DNA from: JASHPR01 sp963795055
GTDB lineage: Bacteria; Actinomycetota; Actinomycetes; Streptosporangiales; Streptosporangiaceae
Assembly (NCBI GenBank): GCA_963795055.1
Contig: CAWCGJ010000005.1
Coordinates: 248,001-312,000, forward strand
Reading direction: 5' to 3'
DNA length: 64,000 bases
In this document: positions 34,047 to 42,975 of the stretch, one piece after another
Numbering within the stretch: position 1 is the stretch's first letter
Layout: each line of letters begins with the position of its first letter
Translations under genes and position numbers: made by a program
The notes under the pieces: generated by a model
Seen by the model: only the letters and a program-made list of their open reading frames with translations
Told to the model about the DNA's origin: nothing
Database searches by the model: none

Positions 34047-35729
34047 TCAGCCGGACGGGAGCCGGACGTCGATGACCCCGCAGCGGCCGTCGGCCTCCAG
34101 GCCGAGGCAGTAGTCAAGCGCCGCGGGCAGCTCCTCGGGGCTGCGCACCACCCGGCCGTCGCCGCCGTAGGCGCGGGCGAGGTCGGTGTAGCTGGGCGCG
34201 GGATCCAGGTCGGTCTCGGGGAAGCTGCCCTCGGCGTCGGCCGCGCCGCCCGGGTACAGGCGCTGCACGGGCAGCTTCGACGCCCGGTAGGCGCGGTTGT
34301 TCAGGATGACCGCCACGAACGGGCCACCCGCCCGCTGGGCGGACCAGATGGCCGCGGTGGGCACGCTGAAATTGAACGCGCCGTCGCCGCAGATCGCGAT
34401 GACCGGAGCCTGCGGCCGGGCGAGCTTCACGCCCATGGCCCCGGCGACCGCCCAGCCGAGGGCCGGGGACCCGGTCGCGTAATAGCCGCCCGGCTCGCGG
34501 ACGATCTGCCGGAGCACGGCGGGGCGGTTGGTGACCGCCTCCTCCAGCACGATCGCATCCGCCGGCAGCACCCGGTTGAGCGCGTGCAGCATCACGTCGG
34601 GCGCGGCGGCGGGCTCTGCCGAACGCGCGAGGGCGGCCCAGGACCGGCGCAGGTCCCCGAGGCGGGCCGTCACCCGCTCGCGCCGCGCGGTCCACCGTTC
34701 CGCCCGCGCCGGGGTGAGGAGCTGGCGCAGTTCCTCGGCCAGCATCGGCAGGGCCACGGCGGTGTCGGCGGTGGCGGACAGGTCGACCGGATAGGCCCAG
34801 GTCGGCATGCTGGCCTTCACCGGGTCGATGTCGATCTGCAGCACGGTCGCGTCCGGCGGCGGCGCCGCGTGCACGGGAATCCACGGCACCTCGGTGTCCA
34901 GGATCAAGACCACGTCGGCGTCCGTGAGCACCTCGCCGGACTCGCCCGCGTACAGCGGGTGGCCGGGCGGGAAGCTGAGCCGGTCCCGGTGGTCGAGGAC
35001 CGGGCAGCCGAGTATCTCGGCCACCTCGACCAGGGCCGCGACGGAGGCCGGCCGGGCCCCGGTCCGGCTGGTGACGATCACCGGGCGTTCTGCGCCGGCC
35101 AGGCACCGGGCCATCTCGGCCAGGGTGGCCGGGTCGGCGGCCGCGGGCGCCGGCGGCGGCAGCCGCCGGGCCAGCCCGCCGCCGGCGGGGTCCATGAGCG
35201 CCTCGCGGGGCAGCATGACGTAGGCCAGTCCCCGGGGGTCAGACCGGGCCACCTGGTAGGCCCGCCGGACGATCAGCCCGAGGTCCCGGCCCCGGGGCAC
35301 CTCCATGGTCCACTTGCCGAAGGCCCGGACCACGGCCTGCTGGTCGAGCTGTTCCTGCTGCCAGTGGATGTAGGTGTCCCGGTGACCCGGGATGCCGGGC
35401 GAGGTGGCGTACGGCGAGCGGCCGGCGAAGATGACCGCGGGCACGCGGTTGCGCTGGGCGTTGTGCAGCGCACCGCCCAGGTTGAGGGTGCCGGCGTCGA
35501 CGTGCACCATGACCGCCTGCGGCGTGCCGCTGGCGAAGTAGTGGCCCATGGCCGCCGACAGTGCCACGAACTCGTGCGTGCACAGCACCGCGCGAGGGCT
35601 CGGCGCCCCGTCCTTGCGGGCCGCGGCCAGCGCCTCCTGGACCGGGGCGGTGTCGGTGCCGGGGTTGATGAACAGGTGCTGCACGCCCTCGTCGGCGAGG
35701 GTCCCGACCAGCTCGGCTGCGGCGTCCAT
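34047..35729 (-). CDS. Thiamine-diphosphate-dependent enzyme (acetolactate synthase/benzoylformate decarboxylase-like)
   Basis: 560 residues in the usual three domains. The catalytic Glu is in CTHEFVALSAAMGHYFASG (about 50-68). The ThDP/Mg motif is ICGDGAFNFSVPTAAIWSAQR ... VILNNRAYRASK. The central domain has PVIVTSRTGARPASVAAL. The ATG at 35729 shares one base with the stop of the FAH gene, so it is translationally coupled to the ring-cleavage operon. A decarboxylase or carboligase acting on a 2-oxoacid produced by that pathway is the simplest role; the exact substrate is not readable. Confidence 0.9.
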   Translation of the reverse strand: MDAAAELVGTLADEGVQHLFINPGTDTAPVQEALAAARKDGAPSPRAVLCTHEFVALSAAMGHYFASGTPQAVMVHVDAGTLNLGGALHNAQRNRVPAVIFAGRSPYATSPGIPGHRDTYIHWQQEQLDQQAVVRAFGKWTMEVPRGRDLGLIVRRAYQVARSDPRGLAYVMLPREALMDPAGGGLARRLPPPAPAAADPATLAEMARCLAGAERPVIVTSRTGARPASVAALVEVAEILGCPVLDHRDRLSFPPGHPLYAGESGEVLTDADVVLILDTEVPWIPVHAAPPPDATVLQIDIDPVKASMPTWAYPVDLSATADTAVALPMLAEELRQLLTPARAERWTARRERVTARLGDLRRSWAALARSAEPAAAPDVMLHALNRVLPADAIVLEEAVTNRPAVLRQIVREPGGYYATGSPALGWAVAGAMGVKLARPQAPVIAICGDGAFNFSVPTAAIWSAQRAGGPFVAVILNNRAYRASKLPVQRLYPGGAADAEGSFPETDLDPAPSYTDLARAYGGDGRVVRSPEELPAALDYCLGLEADGRCGVIDVRLPSG

Positions 35730-36595
35730 CAGCGCACTCCTATCCTCATCGAGCCGATCCGGCTGATCCGGGTGGCCAGCACGTCGCCGGGGTGGATGGG
35801 GCCCACGCCCGGCGGCGCGCCGGTGAAGATCAGGTCACCGGGCAGCAGGGTCATGATCCGGGACACGTAGCAGACGATGGCGGGGACCGGCGTGATCATG
35901 TCGCGGGTGCAGGAATGCTGGCGGTGATCATCGCCGTTCCGGACCAGGTCGATCTCCAGGCTGGCCGGGTCGCCCGCCTCGTCCGCGGTGGTGATCCACG
36001 GCCCGACCGGCGCGAACGTGTCGTAGCTCTTGCGCCGGGACCGGTCGGCCGCACCGCGCACGGTGATGTCGAGCCCGGCGGTGAAGCCGAGGATGTGGCC
36101 GGCCGCCTCCGCCTCGGGGATGTCCTTGCCGCCCGTCCCGATCACGACGACCAGCTCGGACTCGTGGTGGATCTCCTGGCCCGCATCGAGTACCTCGCGG
36201 GGCAGGACAATGTCGTCGGCCGGCCCGCTGATCGCCGACGGCGCCTTGAGGAAGACGTCGAAGTTCATCATCCAGTTCTCGACGCGCCCGAGCGTGCGCT
36301 GCTGCACCGCGTGCATCTCGGCGACGTGGTCGCGGTAATTGCTGGCGCAGGCGATGACCTTCGAGGGGTTCAGGGCCGGGGCCCGGAGCCGCACCTGCGC
36401 CAGCGGACGGGCCGGGCCCGCGTCCGCGGCCGCCTGCAGGCCGCCGCGCAGCGCCGGGAAGTCCCGGCACAGGGCCCGCCACCAGCCCGCGGTGACGGGA
36501 TCGGCGTCGTGCGCGGGCAGCGCGCCGGTCACGTCCACGATCTGGTCCCCGGTGACCACGCCCAGCCGGAAGTCGTCGAACAGCGCGAGCCTCAC
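35729..36595 (-). CDS. Fumarylacetoacetate hydrolase (FAH) family protein
   Basis: 288 residues from GTG 36595, which overlaps the monooxygenase stop (GTGA). The C-terminal FAH domain shows ACASNYRDHVAEM, the metal ligands in HHESELVVVIGTGGKDIPEAEA (E-x-E) and the downstream Asp in GFTAGLDITVRGA, then FAPVGPWITT and TGAPPGVGPIHPGDVLATRI. Such proteins hydrolyse acylpyruvates (fumarylpyruvate or maleylpyruvate type) or act as oxaloacetate decarboxylases or hydratases. Next to a gentisate-dioxygenase-like cupin, acylpyruvate hydrolysis is the best guess. Confidence 0.9.
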   Translation of the reverse strand: MRLALFDDFRLGVVTGDQIVDVTGALPAHDADPVTAGWWRALCRDFPALRGGLQAAADAGPARPLAQVRLRAPALNPSKVIACASNYRDHVAEMHAVQQRTLGRVENWMMNFDVFLKAPSAISGPADDIVLPREVLDAGQEIHHESELVVVIGTGGKDIPEAEAAGHILGFTAGLDITVRGAADRSRRKSYDTFAPVGPWITTADEAGDPASLEIDLVRNGDDHRQHSCTRDMITPVPAIVCYVSRIMTLLPGDLIFTGAPPGVGPIHPGDVLATRISRIGSMRIGVR

Positions 36596-37740
36596 GTCCG
36601 GCCGTCCCCGGCCGGGCGCAGGGCGGGCATCACGCCGTCGGCGAACAGCCGGACGCTGCGCTCGAACTCCTCGTGGCCGAGGCTGCCGAACTGGCCGATG
36701 CCGCAGAAGATCCCGAACCCCAGCTCGCTGGCGCAGCGCTCGAGCTGCTGCCGGATCGTGGCCGGCGAGCCGACCAGCGCGTACCCGCGCTCGATCAGCT
36801 CGGCCAGGTCGTTGCGGCCCTCGCCCAGGCCCCGCTTGGCGCCCAGCACGCGCGGGGCGGACGCCATGGTCAGGTAGCCGGGCGGGAAGAACATGTCCCT
36901 GGGCATCCGCAGCAACGTGTTGAACAGGAAATCGAGGTGCGGGGCGGCTTCCCGCCGCGCCTGCTCGTCGGTGTCGGCCAGGTAGACCGGCGCGGCCCAG
37001 CCGAGCTGCTCGGGCGCGGCCGTGTAGCCGTACCGCTCGGCCGCCTCGCGGTACTCGGTGAACGCGCGCCGGAGCGTGGCGATATCGCTGTAGGTCTGCA
37101 GGTAGGTGTACCGGTGGCGGGCGGCCCAGTCGACGGTCTCGGCGCTGCCCTGGGACGGGCTCCAGATCGGCGGGTGCGGCTGCTGCAGCGGGCGCGGCCA
37201 CGGGTTGACGTACCGCAGCTTGAAGTGGCGGCCGTACCACTCGAACGGGCCGGGCCGGGTCCAGGCCTCGACGATGAGGTCGTGCGCTTCGTGGAACCGG
37301 CTCCGTGACTGGGTCGGATCCAGCTGGAACGTCTGGTACTCGGCGCCGATGCCCCGCACGAAACCGGAGATGACCCGGCCGCCGGAGATGACGTCCAGCA
37401 TGGCGATTTCCTCGGCCACCCGCAGCGGGTGGTCGCGCAGCGAGATCGCGTTGCCGAGGACGGCGATCTTCCCCCTGGTCTGCGGGACCAGCGCCGCGGC
37501 CACGACGTCGGGAGCGGGCATGAGGCCGTACGCGGTCTGATGGTGCTCGTTGACGCAGACGCCGTCGAACCCGACCTGGTCGTAGAGGACCAGCTCTTCC
37601 AGATAGCGCTGGTACAGCTCGTGGCCTCGCCGCGGATCGAAGTTCTGGTTGCTCAGCGTGATCCAGGAGGAGTCGCCGCTGCCGCGGTGCTCCTGCGTGA
37701 GGTACGGGTAGGGCATCAGGTGGAAGCCGAAGAATTGCAC
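36592..37740 (-). CDS. Luciferase-like flavin-dependent monooxygenase
   Basis: 382 residues, LLM/bacterial-luciferase TIM barrel. FGFHLMPYPYL start, GFDGVCVNEHHQTAYGLMPAPDVVAAAL (the NEHH block of alkanal-monooxygenase-like enzymes), DHPLRVAEEIAMLDVISGGRVISGFVRG and HPPIWSPSQGSAETVDWAA. It uses reduced FMN (or F420 in some members) from a separate reductase, which is not present here. ATG 37740, 3 bp after the alpha/beta hydrolase stop; its own stop overlaps the FAH gene. It probably hydroxylates or oxidises the pathway substrate. Confidence 0.92.
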   Translation of the reverse strand: MQFFGFHLMPYPYLTQEHRGSGDSSWITLSNQNFDPRRGHELYQRYLEELVLYDQVGFDGVCVNEHHQTAYGLMPAPDVVAAALVPQTRGKIAVLGNAISLRDHPLRVAEEIAMLDVISGGRVISGFVRGIGAEYQTFQLDPTQSRSRFHEAHDLIVEAWTRPGPFEWYGRHFKLRYVNPWPRPLQQPHPPIWSPSQGSAETVDWAARHRYTYLQTYSDIATLRRAFTEYREAAERYGYTAAPEQLGWAAPVYLADTDEQARREAAPHLDFLFNTLLRMPRDMFFPPGYLTMASAPRVLGAKRGLGEGRNDLAELIERGYALVGSPATIRQQLERCASELGFGIFCGIGQFGSLGHEEFERSVRLFADGVMPALRPAGDGRT

Positions 37741-37743
37741 GGG

Positions 37744-38559
37744 TCAGCTCTCCCCGCAGAAGGTGAGGATGGCCTGGAGCGACGCGCCGGGCTGCTCGGC
37801 CAGCGGGAGGTGGCCCGCGTCGTCGATGACCGTGACCTGGGTGCTGGGCAGCAGCTCGGCCCAGCGGCGGGCGTGGCGCACCGGAAGCAGCCGGTCCTGC
37901 GCGCCCCACAGGATCAGCGCCGGCGCGGTAGCCCGGTGCAGCCGCCGGGGCAGCTTGGGGTCGTGCAGGTACGGATTCCACCCGAGGTGCGCCGTGGCGC
38001 TGCGGTTGCGCAGGTACCGCTCGAAGCGGCCGGGGTCGTCGGCCAGCTGCTCGGCCTGCTCCCGGGCGGCCGACCTGGCCACGTCGGTGTGGTAGGTCAG
38101 CTCCGCCAGCTCCGGAGGGCTGAGCAGGAAGATATCCGGGACGTGCTCGTCGGTGCGGATCCCGCGGGGGCCCGCCAGGATCAGCCTGCTCGCGCGCCGC
38201 GGATCGATCGTGGCCAGATCGGCGGCCAGCCAGCCGCCCAGGCCGGCACCGGCCAGGATGACGCGGTCCAGGCCGAGCTCGTCCATCAGGTCCAGGTAGA
38301 AGAAGGCCAGTTCGTGGACGCTGTCGATGTCGGCGCCGTCCGCGCTGGCGTTGAAGCCGGGGTGGTCTGGCCGCCAGACCGCGTAGTGCCCGGCCAGCCC
38401 GGACAGCCACGGAGCCCACTGGCCAAGGTCACCGGAGTCGTGCAGGTACAGGAACGGATCGCCGGCCCCGGCGCTCAGCACGCGGACGCGGGTCTCGTGC
38501 ACGGTGAGGTCTCGCTCGGCGAACCCGGCGGCCGTCTGGGTGGCCTCGGTGCTCGTCAT
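37744..38559 (-). CDS. Alpha/beta-hydrolase-fold protein without the nucleophile Ser
   Basis: 271 residues from ATG 38559 (GAGGAG 5 bp upstream; ATG 38580 is an alternative). The fold is clear: oxyanion strand PFLYLHDSGDLGQW, YAVWRPDHPGFNASA, acid ILWGAQDRLLP and His in DDAGHLPLAEQP. The nucleophile elbow reads LAGAGLGGWLAADLA, where relatives have G-x-S-x-G-G, so residue 106 is Gly (codon GGC). The Asp and His remain. Either the activity is lost, or it is a lyase, isomerase or cofactor-free oxygenase using the pocket differently. First gene of the four-gene minus-strand operon. Confidence 0.88.
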   Translation of the reverse strand: MTSTEATQTAAGFAERDLTVHETRVRVLSAGAGDPFLYLHDSGDLGQWAPWLSGLAGHYAVWRPDHPGFNASADGADIDSVHELAFFYLDLMDELGLDRVILAGAGLGGWLAADLATIDPRRASRLILAGPRGIRTDEHVPDIFLLSPPELAELTYHTDVARSAAREQAEQLADDPGRFERYLRNRSATAHLGWNPYLHDPKLPRRLHRATAPALILWGAQDRLLPVRHARRWAELLPSTQVTVIDDAGHLPLAEQPGASLQAILTFCGES

Positions 38560-38674
38560 GCCGCTCCTCGTCGTCGCCATCGCCTGCCGCCCTTCCTGAC
38601 GCTAACAACGCGCCTGGCCCGCGCCAATACGCCACATCTAGGATGAGTAGCACAGATCCGGCCGAGGGAACCCC

Positions 38675-39790
38675 ATGACATCGCCAGACGCAGCGGAACG
38701 GGCCTGGCCAGCGGCCGGGCCGGAGCAGGACCTCACAACCCGGCGGGCGGAGTTGTACGCCGCCATGGGCAAGGTGAACATCCAGGCGCTGTGGACCCAG
38801 GTCACCGACCTGATGCCGGGTCAGCCCGCTCCCCGGGCCGTGCCCTGGCTGTGGCGGTGGGATACCGTGCTGCCCCTCGCGGCCGAGGCCGGGGAGACCG
38901 TCCCGGTGGGCCGCGGCGGCGAGCGGCGGGTCCTGGCGCTGGCCAACCCCGGGCTGGGCGGGCTCCCGTTCGCCACCCCCACCCTGTGGGGGGCCATGCA
39001 GTACCTCAACGCGCACGAGAGCGCGCCCGCGCACCGGCACACGGCGTCGGCTATCCGGTTCGTGCTGCAGGGGCGCGGCGTCTGGACCACCGTGAACGGC
39101 GAGCCGTGCCCGATGTCCCCCGGTGACCTCGTGCTGACGCCGAGCATGACCTGGCACGAGCATCACAGCGGCGCCGACGAGCCGATGGTCTGGTTCGACG
39201 GGCTCGACCTGCCGCTGGTGAACGGCCTGGACGCGGGCTTCTTCGAGCCTGCGGGCGCCGAGTACCTCGACACCGCGGGGCCGCCGGTCGAGTCGCGCAG
39301 CGCCGCCCTGTACGCCCACCCGGGGTTGCTGCCCGGCGTCAGGCCGGACACCGACCGGCATTCGCCGCTCATGGTCTACCGGTGGGAGCACACCGTGCGC
39401 GCCCTGGCCGAGGTGTCCGCGGCGACCGGGAGCGGCGACACGGAGCTGCGCTTCGTCGACCCGGTCCACGGCGGCGACGCGGTGCCGACCATGCGCTGCG
39501 CGATGCGGCGGCTCGCCCCGGGGCTGCGCACGCCGACCACGCGGACCGTGGGCAGCAGCATCATCGTGGTGTTCTCCGGCCGCGGGCGGACCGTCATCGA
39601 CGGAATGACGTTCAGCTGGGGGCCGGGCGACACCCTGGCCGTGCCGAGCTGGTGCGCGGTGGACCACGAGGCGGCCGAGACCGCGCAGCTCTTCGTGCTG
39701 AGCGATGCGCCGGTCATCGAGGCGCTGCGGCTCGACCGCAGCGAGGTCCTGGACGACCACCAGCCGGTCACCGGCACCTGGGACGGGTAA
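38675..39790 (+). CDS. Gentisate 1,2-dioxygenase-like bicupin
   Basis: 371 residues. The N-terminal cupin carries the iron-ligand set (APAHRHTASAIRFVLQGRGVWTTVNGE, then WHEHHSG). The second cupin (TPTTRTVGSSIIVVFSGRGRTVIDG) lacks the histidines, as in many gentisate dioxygenases. These Fe(II) enzymes open gentisate, salicylate or 1-hydroxy-2-naphthoate rings with O2. ATG 38675 with GAGGGAACC upstream. It is divergent from the alpha/beta hydrolase operon across about 110 bp that should contain both promoters. An FAH protein that could process the ring-opened product is in that operon. Confidence 0.88.
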   Translation: MTSPDAAERAWPAAGPEQDLTTRRAELYAAMGKVNIQALWTQVTDLMPGQPAPRAVPWLWRWDTVLPLAAEAGETVPVGRGGERRVLALANPGLGGLPFATPTLWGAMQYLNAHESAPAHRHTASAIRFVLQGRGVWTTVNGEPCPMSPGDLVLTPSMTWHEHHSGADEPMVWFDGLDLPLVNGLDAGFFEPAGAEYLDTAGPPVESRSAALYAHPGLLPGVRPDTDRHSPLMVYRWEHTVRALAEVSAATGSGDTELRFVDPVHGGDAVPTMRCAMRRLAPGLRTPTTRTVGSSIIVVFSGRGRTVIDGMTFSWGPGDTLAVPSWCAVDHEAAETAQLFVLSDAPVIEALRLDRSEVLDDHQPVTGTWDG

Positions 39791-39798
39791 TGCGCTGA

Positions 39799-41013
39799 TC
39801 AACTCAGCGCGGGGATGACCGCGGGGACCGGCGGCACGATGAGGTAGGCCAGCGCGGCGGCGCCCAGGGTGCCGATGCTGGCGGCAGTGGCTACCGCGAT
39901 CAGGTGTGCGGTCTGGGCGAGGAAGGGCCCGGCCACGGCGCCGGTGAGGGTGGCTGCCGCCTCGCTGGTGAGGAATACGGCGCTGACCCGGCCGAGTGCC
40001 GTGTTGGGGATGACCCGCTGCATGGTGGTCTGCGGGATCACCAGCGACATGGAGCCGGACATGCCGACGGCCGCCGCGGCGGGCAGCGCGGTGGCGAGCG
40101 ATGTTGAGGTAAAGAGCAGGAAGTACGCGGCGGCGGTGGCGGTCAGGCTGGCGGTAAGCAGGTGGCGGGGCTGGGCCCGGTCCAGCAGCGGGCGGATGAT
40201 GGGGGCGCCGATCAGGAAACCCGCGCCCAGGCCGGACAGCAGGTATCCGGTGTGCTCGCTGCCGCCTAGCCGCTGGATGCCCAGCGGGATGAGGACGGCG
40301 CTGAGCGACGCGTTGGCCGTCAGGAAGATCACGGTGACGGGCAGCAACGCCCTCGCGAGGGGCTGTGCGCGCAGCACGTGGATCCCGTGGATGAGGTCGC
40401 GGGCCACGCCGCTGATCGTGGTCTTGCGGTCCGGGCGCTGGCCGCCGGCCCGCGATGTCAGGAACATGGCGGCGGCGGACAGCAGGTAGCTGAGGATATC
40501 CGCGCAGATCAGCCACCTGATCCCGCAGGCGGTGAAGAGGATCGCGCCGGCCGGGCCGCCGATCAGCCGGACGGTGCCGCTGCTCAGCGAGTTCAGCGCG
40601 TTGGCGCTACTGAGCCGGGGGCCGGTGCCGACGACGGCGGGCGTGCACGCCTGCAGGGCGGGCGCGTAAAGCACGGCGCCGCTGTTCTCGGCGACTAGGG
40701 CGGCATAGAGCACCCAATACCGGCCCGGGCTGGTGCCGGCCAGCATCACTGCCACCGAGCCCGCGCAGGACAAGTTCGCCGTGATCATCAGGCGCCGCCG
40801 GTCACATCGGTCCGCGACGACGCCCGCGATCGGGCCGAGCAGCAGCAGTGGCAGGTATTCGGCGGCCAGAGCGAGCCCGGTGTCGCGTAGTGAGCCCGTG
40901 GCCATGAGGATGTGCGCCGGGATGGCCAGCACCAGCAGCCAGGAGCCGAGGGAACTGATCAGGCTGCCGGCCCACAGCAGCCGGAAATCTGGTATCCGCA
41001 GGGCCTGGAGCAC
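39799..41013 (-). CDS. MFS transporter (DHA3-like efflux)
   Basis: 404 residues from GTG 41013 (GGAGG about 8 bp upstream; a TTG at 41031 is in frame but precedes it). Twelve predicted helices, with the DHA3-type start LRIPDFRLLWAGSLISSLGSWLLVLAIP and the cytoplasmic motif GVVADRCDRRRLM. Efflux of a small compound is likely. It is divergent from an XRE regulator with a 15-bp palindrome between them, so that regulator probably controls the pump. Confidence 0.9.
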   Translation of the reverse strand: MLQALRIPDFRLLWAGSLISSLGSWLLVLAIPAHILMATGSLRDTGLALAAEYLPLLLLGPIAGVVADRCDRRRLMITANLSCAGSVAVMLAGTSPGRYWVLYAALVAENSGAVLYAPALQACTPAVVGTGPRLSSANALNSLSSGTVRLIGGPAGAILFTACGIRWLICADILSYLLSAAAMFLTSRAGGQRPDRKTTISGVARDLIHGIHVLRAQPLARALLPVTVIFLTANASLSAVLIPLGIQRLGGSEHTGYLLSGLGAGFLIGAPIIRPLLDRAQPRHLLTASLTATAAAYFLLFTSTSLATALPAAAAVGMSGSMSLVIPQTTMQRVIPNTALGRVSAVFLTSEAAATLTGAVAGPFLAQTAHLIAVATAASIGTLGAAALAYLIVPPVPAVIPALS

Positions 41014-41033
41014 CGCGCTGCCTCCCTCCAAGC

Positions 41034-41048
41034 TATTCTCTGAGAATA
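41034..41048. promoter_or_regulatory. Operator palindrome TATTCTCTGAGAATA
   Basis: Perfect 7+1+7 inverted repeat in the 75-bp gap between the divergent MFS and XRE genes, the only A/T-rich patch locally. The position fits an XRE operator repressing both genes. Confidence 0.72.
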
Positions 41049-41088
41049 AGCATTTGGATTATTAGCCTGTCAAGACAGGAGCGCGCGG

Positions 41089-41553
41089 GTGGAGCAGTCA
41101 GCGATCGGCCACCAGCTGCGGGCACGGCGGACCGCGGCGGGCCGGACCGTGGCCTCGGTGGCCGCTGATGCGGGCCTTTCGGTCCCCTACATCGCCAACC
41201 TGGAGAACGGCAGGGGCAACCCGACCACGGCCGCGCTGGCCCGGCTCGCCGAAGCCCTGGGCATGCGCCTGATCATCACGCTCGTGCCGGATGAGGACAG
41301 TCAGCAGGCCGCCGGGCCTGCATCACCGGCCGTGCCTGCCTCGCTGGTCCGGCTCGGACGCACCGCCAGGTTCCGGCAGGCCGTCAAGGCCATGACCGCG
41401 GCGCTCGACGATGATGCCGGCGAGTTCTCGGCCCGGCTCGTGACCGCCCTGGCGGCCCTGGCGCACTCGGTGGACAAGGATCTCACCGAGCCGGACTGGT
41501 GGCGCATCCTCGACGCGCTGGTGCTGGTCGCCGCCCATCCCGCGGCCTCATAG
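41089..41553 (+). CDS. XRE-family transcriptional regulator
   Basis: 154 residues. The Cro/C1 helix-turn-helix covers about 6-60 (IGHQLRARRTAAGRTVASVAADAGLSVPYIANLENGRGNPTT). The C-terminal helical part is of unknown type. GTG 41089 after AGGAGCG. Likely autorepressor and repressor of the divergent MFS gene through the palindrome at 41034-41048. The last 6 bp overlap the convergent aldo/keto reductase. Confidence 0.92.
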   Translation: MEQSAIGHQLRARRTAAGRTVASVAADAGLSVPYIANLENGRGNPTTAALARLAEALGMRLIITLVPDEDSQQAAGPASPAVPASLVRLGRTARFRQAVKAMTAALDDDAGEFSARLVTALAALAHSVDKDLTEPDWWRILDALVLVAAHPAAS

Positions 41554-42459
41554 GCGGCGCTTGGCTTCCTCGTACAGGTCCGGGGGCAGGGGGCCCTTCT
41601 GCGCTGCGGTCAGGTTCTCCAGCAGGTGGCTGACGTGGGACGTGCCGACGATGGTGCTCGACAGGTCCGGATGGCTCAGCGTGAAGCGGAGCACGAACTC
41701 CATCGGGGTCATGCCCTCGTCGAGCAGGTCGTCCACGCCCGACGCCTCCCAGCGGCGCTGGCCTTCGCCCTCGGCCAGGCCGAGCGGCCCCCGCCGCCAG
41801 TCCTTGTCCTCGGCCGGGGCGCCGCGGGCCGCGCCACCCCGGATCAGCGTGCCGGCGCCCGCCTTGGCCGCGGCGGTGATGAGGTCCTCGTGCTCGCGCT
41901 GCACCGCGGAGTACGGGATCTGGAAAACCTCGAAGACGCCCATCGCGATCTGGTCGGGCAGGTTGGGGAGGATGCCTGACATCCCGATGAAGCGGACCTT
42001 GCCCTCGTCGCGCAGCGCCTGCAGCGTCTCGACGGTGTCGTCCGCCTCCATCTGGGCCCGGCTGGGGGACATGTGCACCTGCACGAGATCGAGCCGGTCG
42101 GTGTCCAGCCTGCGCAGGCTCTGCTCGACCCCGGTCCGGACGTTGCCGGGACTGTAGTCGTGCGGGAACGGCGGCCGGGCGCCGGACGGCGCCTGCAGCA
42201 GGCACCCGCACTTCGAGGCCAGGAAGAAGTCGCCGCGGCGATGCCCGAGATACCGGCCGATGAGTTCCTCGCTCCGGCCATAGTCGATCGACGTGTCGAT
42301 CAGGTTGATCCCTCCGTCGAGCACCGCGCCCAGGAGCTGTCCCGCCTCGAAGTCCTCGATCGCCGGGCCGTACGGCTGGCCCCGCAGTTCCATGGCCCCG
42401 TACCCCAGGATGGTCACGTCCGTTCCGGTCTGCCCCAGGGGGCGCTTCTCGATCGCCAT
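41548..42459 (-). CDS. Aldo/keto reductase
   Basis: 303 residues, NADPH-dependent TIM barrel. The catalytic tetrad is visible: Asp in NLIDTSIDYGRSEE (with the Tyr), Lys in FFLASKCG and His in LVQVHMSPSR. Start block RPLGQTGTDVTILGYGAMELRG. Substrate unknown. ATG 42459. Not obviously coupled to the DUF5655 gene 45 bp upstream on the same strand. Confidence 0.93.
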   Translation of the reverse strand: MAIEKRPLGQTGTDVTILGYGAMELRGQPYGPAIEDFEAGQLLGAVLDGGINLIDTSIDYGRSEELIGRYLGHRRGDFFLASKCGCLLQAPSGARPPFPHDYSPGNVRTGVEQSLRRLDTDRLDLVQVHMSPSRAQMEADDTVETLQALRDEGKVRFIGMSGILPNLPDQIAMGVFEVFQIPYSAVQREHEDLITAAAKAGAGTLIRGGAARGAPAEDKDWRRGPLGLAEGEGQRRWEASGVDDLLDEGMTPMEFVLRFTLSHPDLSSTIVGTSHVSHLLENLTAAQKGPLPPDLYEEAKRRL

Positions 42460-42504
42460 AAGCGCACGCTATCTCCCGGCCTCCGGGCCGTTCCCGGCAG
42501 CCGG

Positions 42505-42975
42505 TCAGGCGCGTAGGTACCCCTGGGCGCCCACCCGGTAGGCCTCGGCCAGCCAGGCGGTGAACTCCTGGTCCACCTCGGCCGGCGAGGCCAGCCGGAA
42601 CTCGTGCACGACGTTGCGCGGTGAGAACGCCTGGACCCGCCGGAACCGCCGGCTGTCCACCCGGTGGGCCAGGACGAGGTGGCCGTTCAGCCAGTGGCGG
42701 CGCGGCTGGAAGGCGGCGAAGCTCATCCGGACGTGCAGGGCGATCCGGGTCTTTTCTGGGAGCACCTCGACCGGGCCCAGGCGGCCGACCGCTTCCAGGA
42801 CCCGGTCGAAGGTGGCCCGGACGGCCGGCAAGGCGTGCGCGAAATGCCGGTCCAGGCCGCCGAGCGGAGCGCAGGCATGAGACTGGTGGCGATGGGCGAA
42901 CCTGCGCCCGCATTCCGGGCACGCCCACATCGGCCGCACCGGGACCGCCTCAGGGGCGTGGCCGTTATGGTCCAC
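42505..42975 (-). CDS. DUF5655-type protein with N-terminal zinc-ribbon
   Basis: 156 residues. CPECGRRFAHRHQSHAC (about 19-35) has a C2HC-like zinc-ribbon pattern. The rest (FARLL-type LPEKTRIALHVRMSFAAFQPRRHWLNGHLVLAHRVDS ... VVHEFRLASPAEVDQEF) matches DUF5655, often linked to DNA-transport-like domains of unknown role. GTG 42975 shares one base with the stop of the class II aldolase (TAGTG), so the two are coupled. Confidence 0.82.
   Translation of the reverse strand: MDHNGHAPEAVPVRPMWACPECGRRFAHRHQSHACAPLGGLDRHFAHALPAVRATFDRVLEAVGRLGPVEVLPEKTRIALHVRMSFAAFQPRRHWLNGHLVLAHRVDSRRFRRVQAFSPRNVVHEFRLASPAEVDQEFTAWLAEAYRVGAQGYLRA

Noticed and set aside
35729..38419. 896-codon minus-strand frame as one multidomain protein
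   Set aside because: Only its last 288 codons encode a real product (FAH family). The upstream part is a shadow of the luciferase-like and alpha/beta hydrolase genes.
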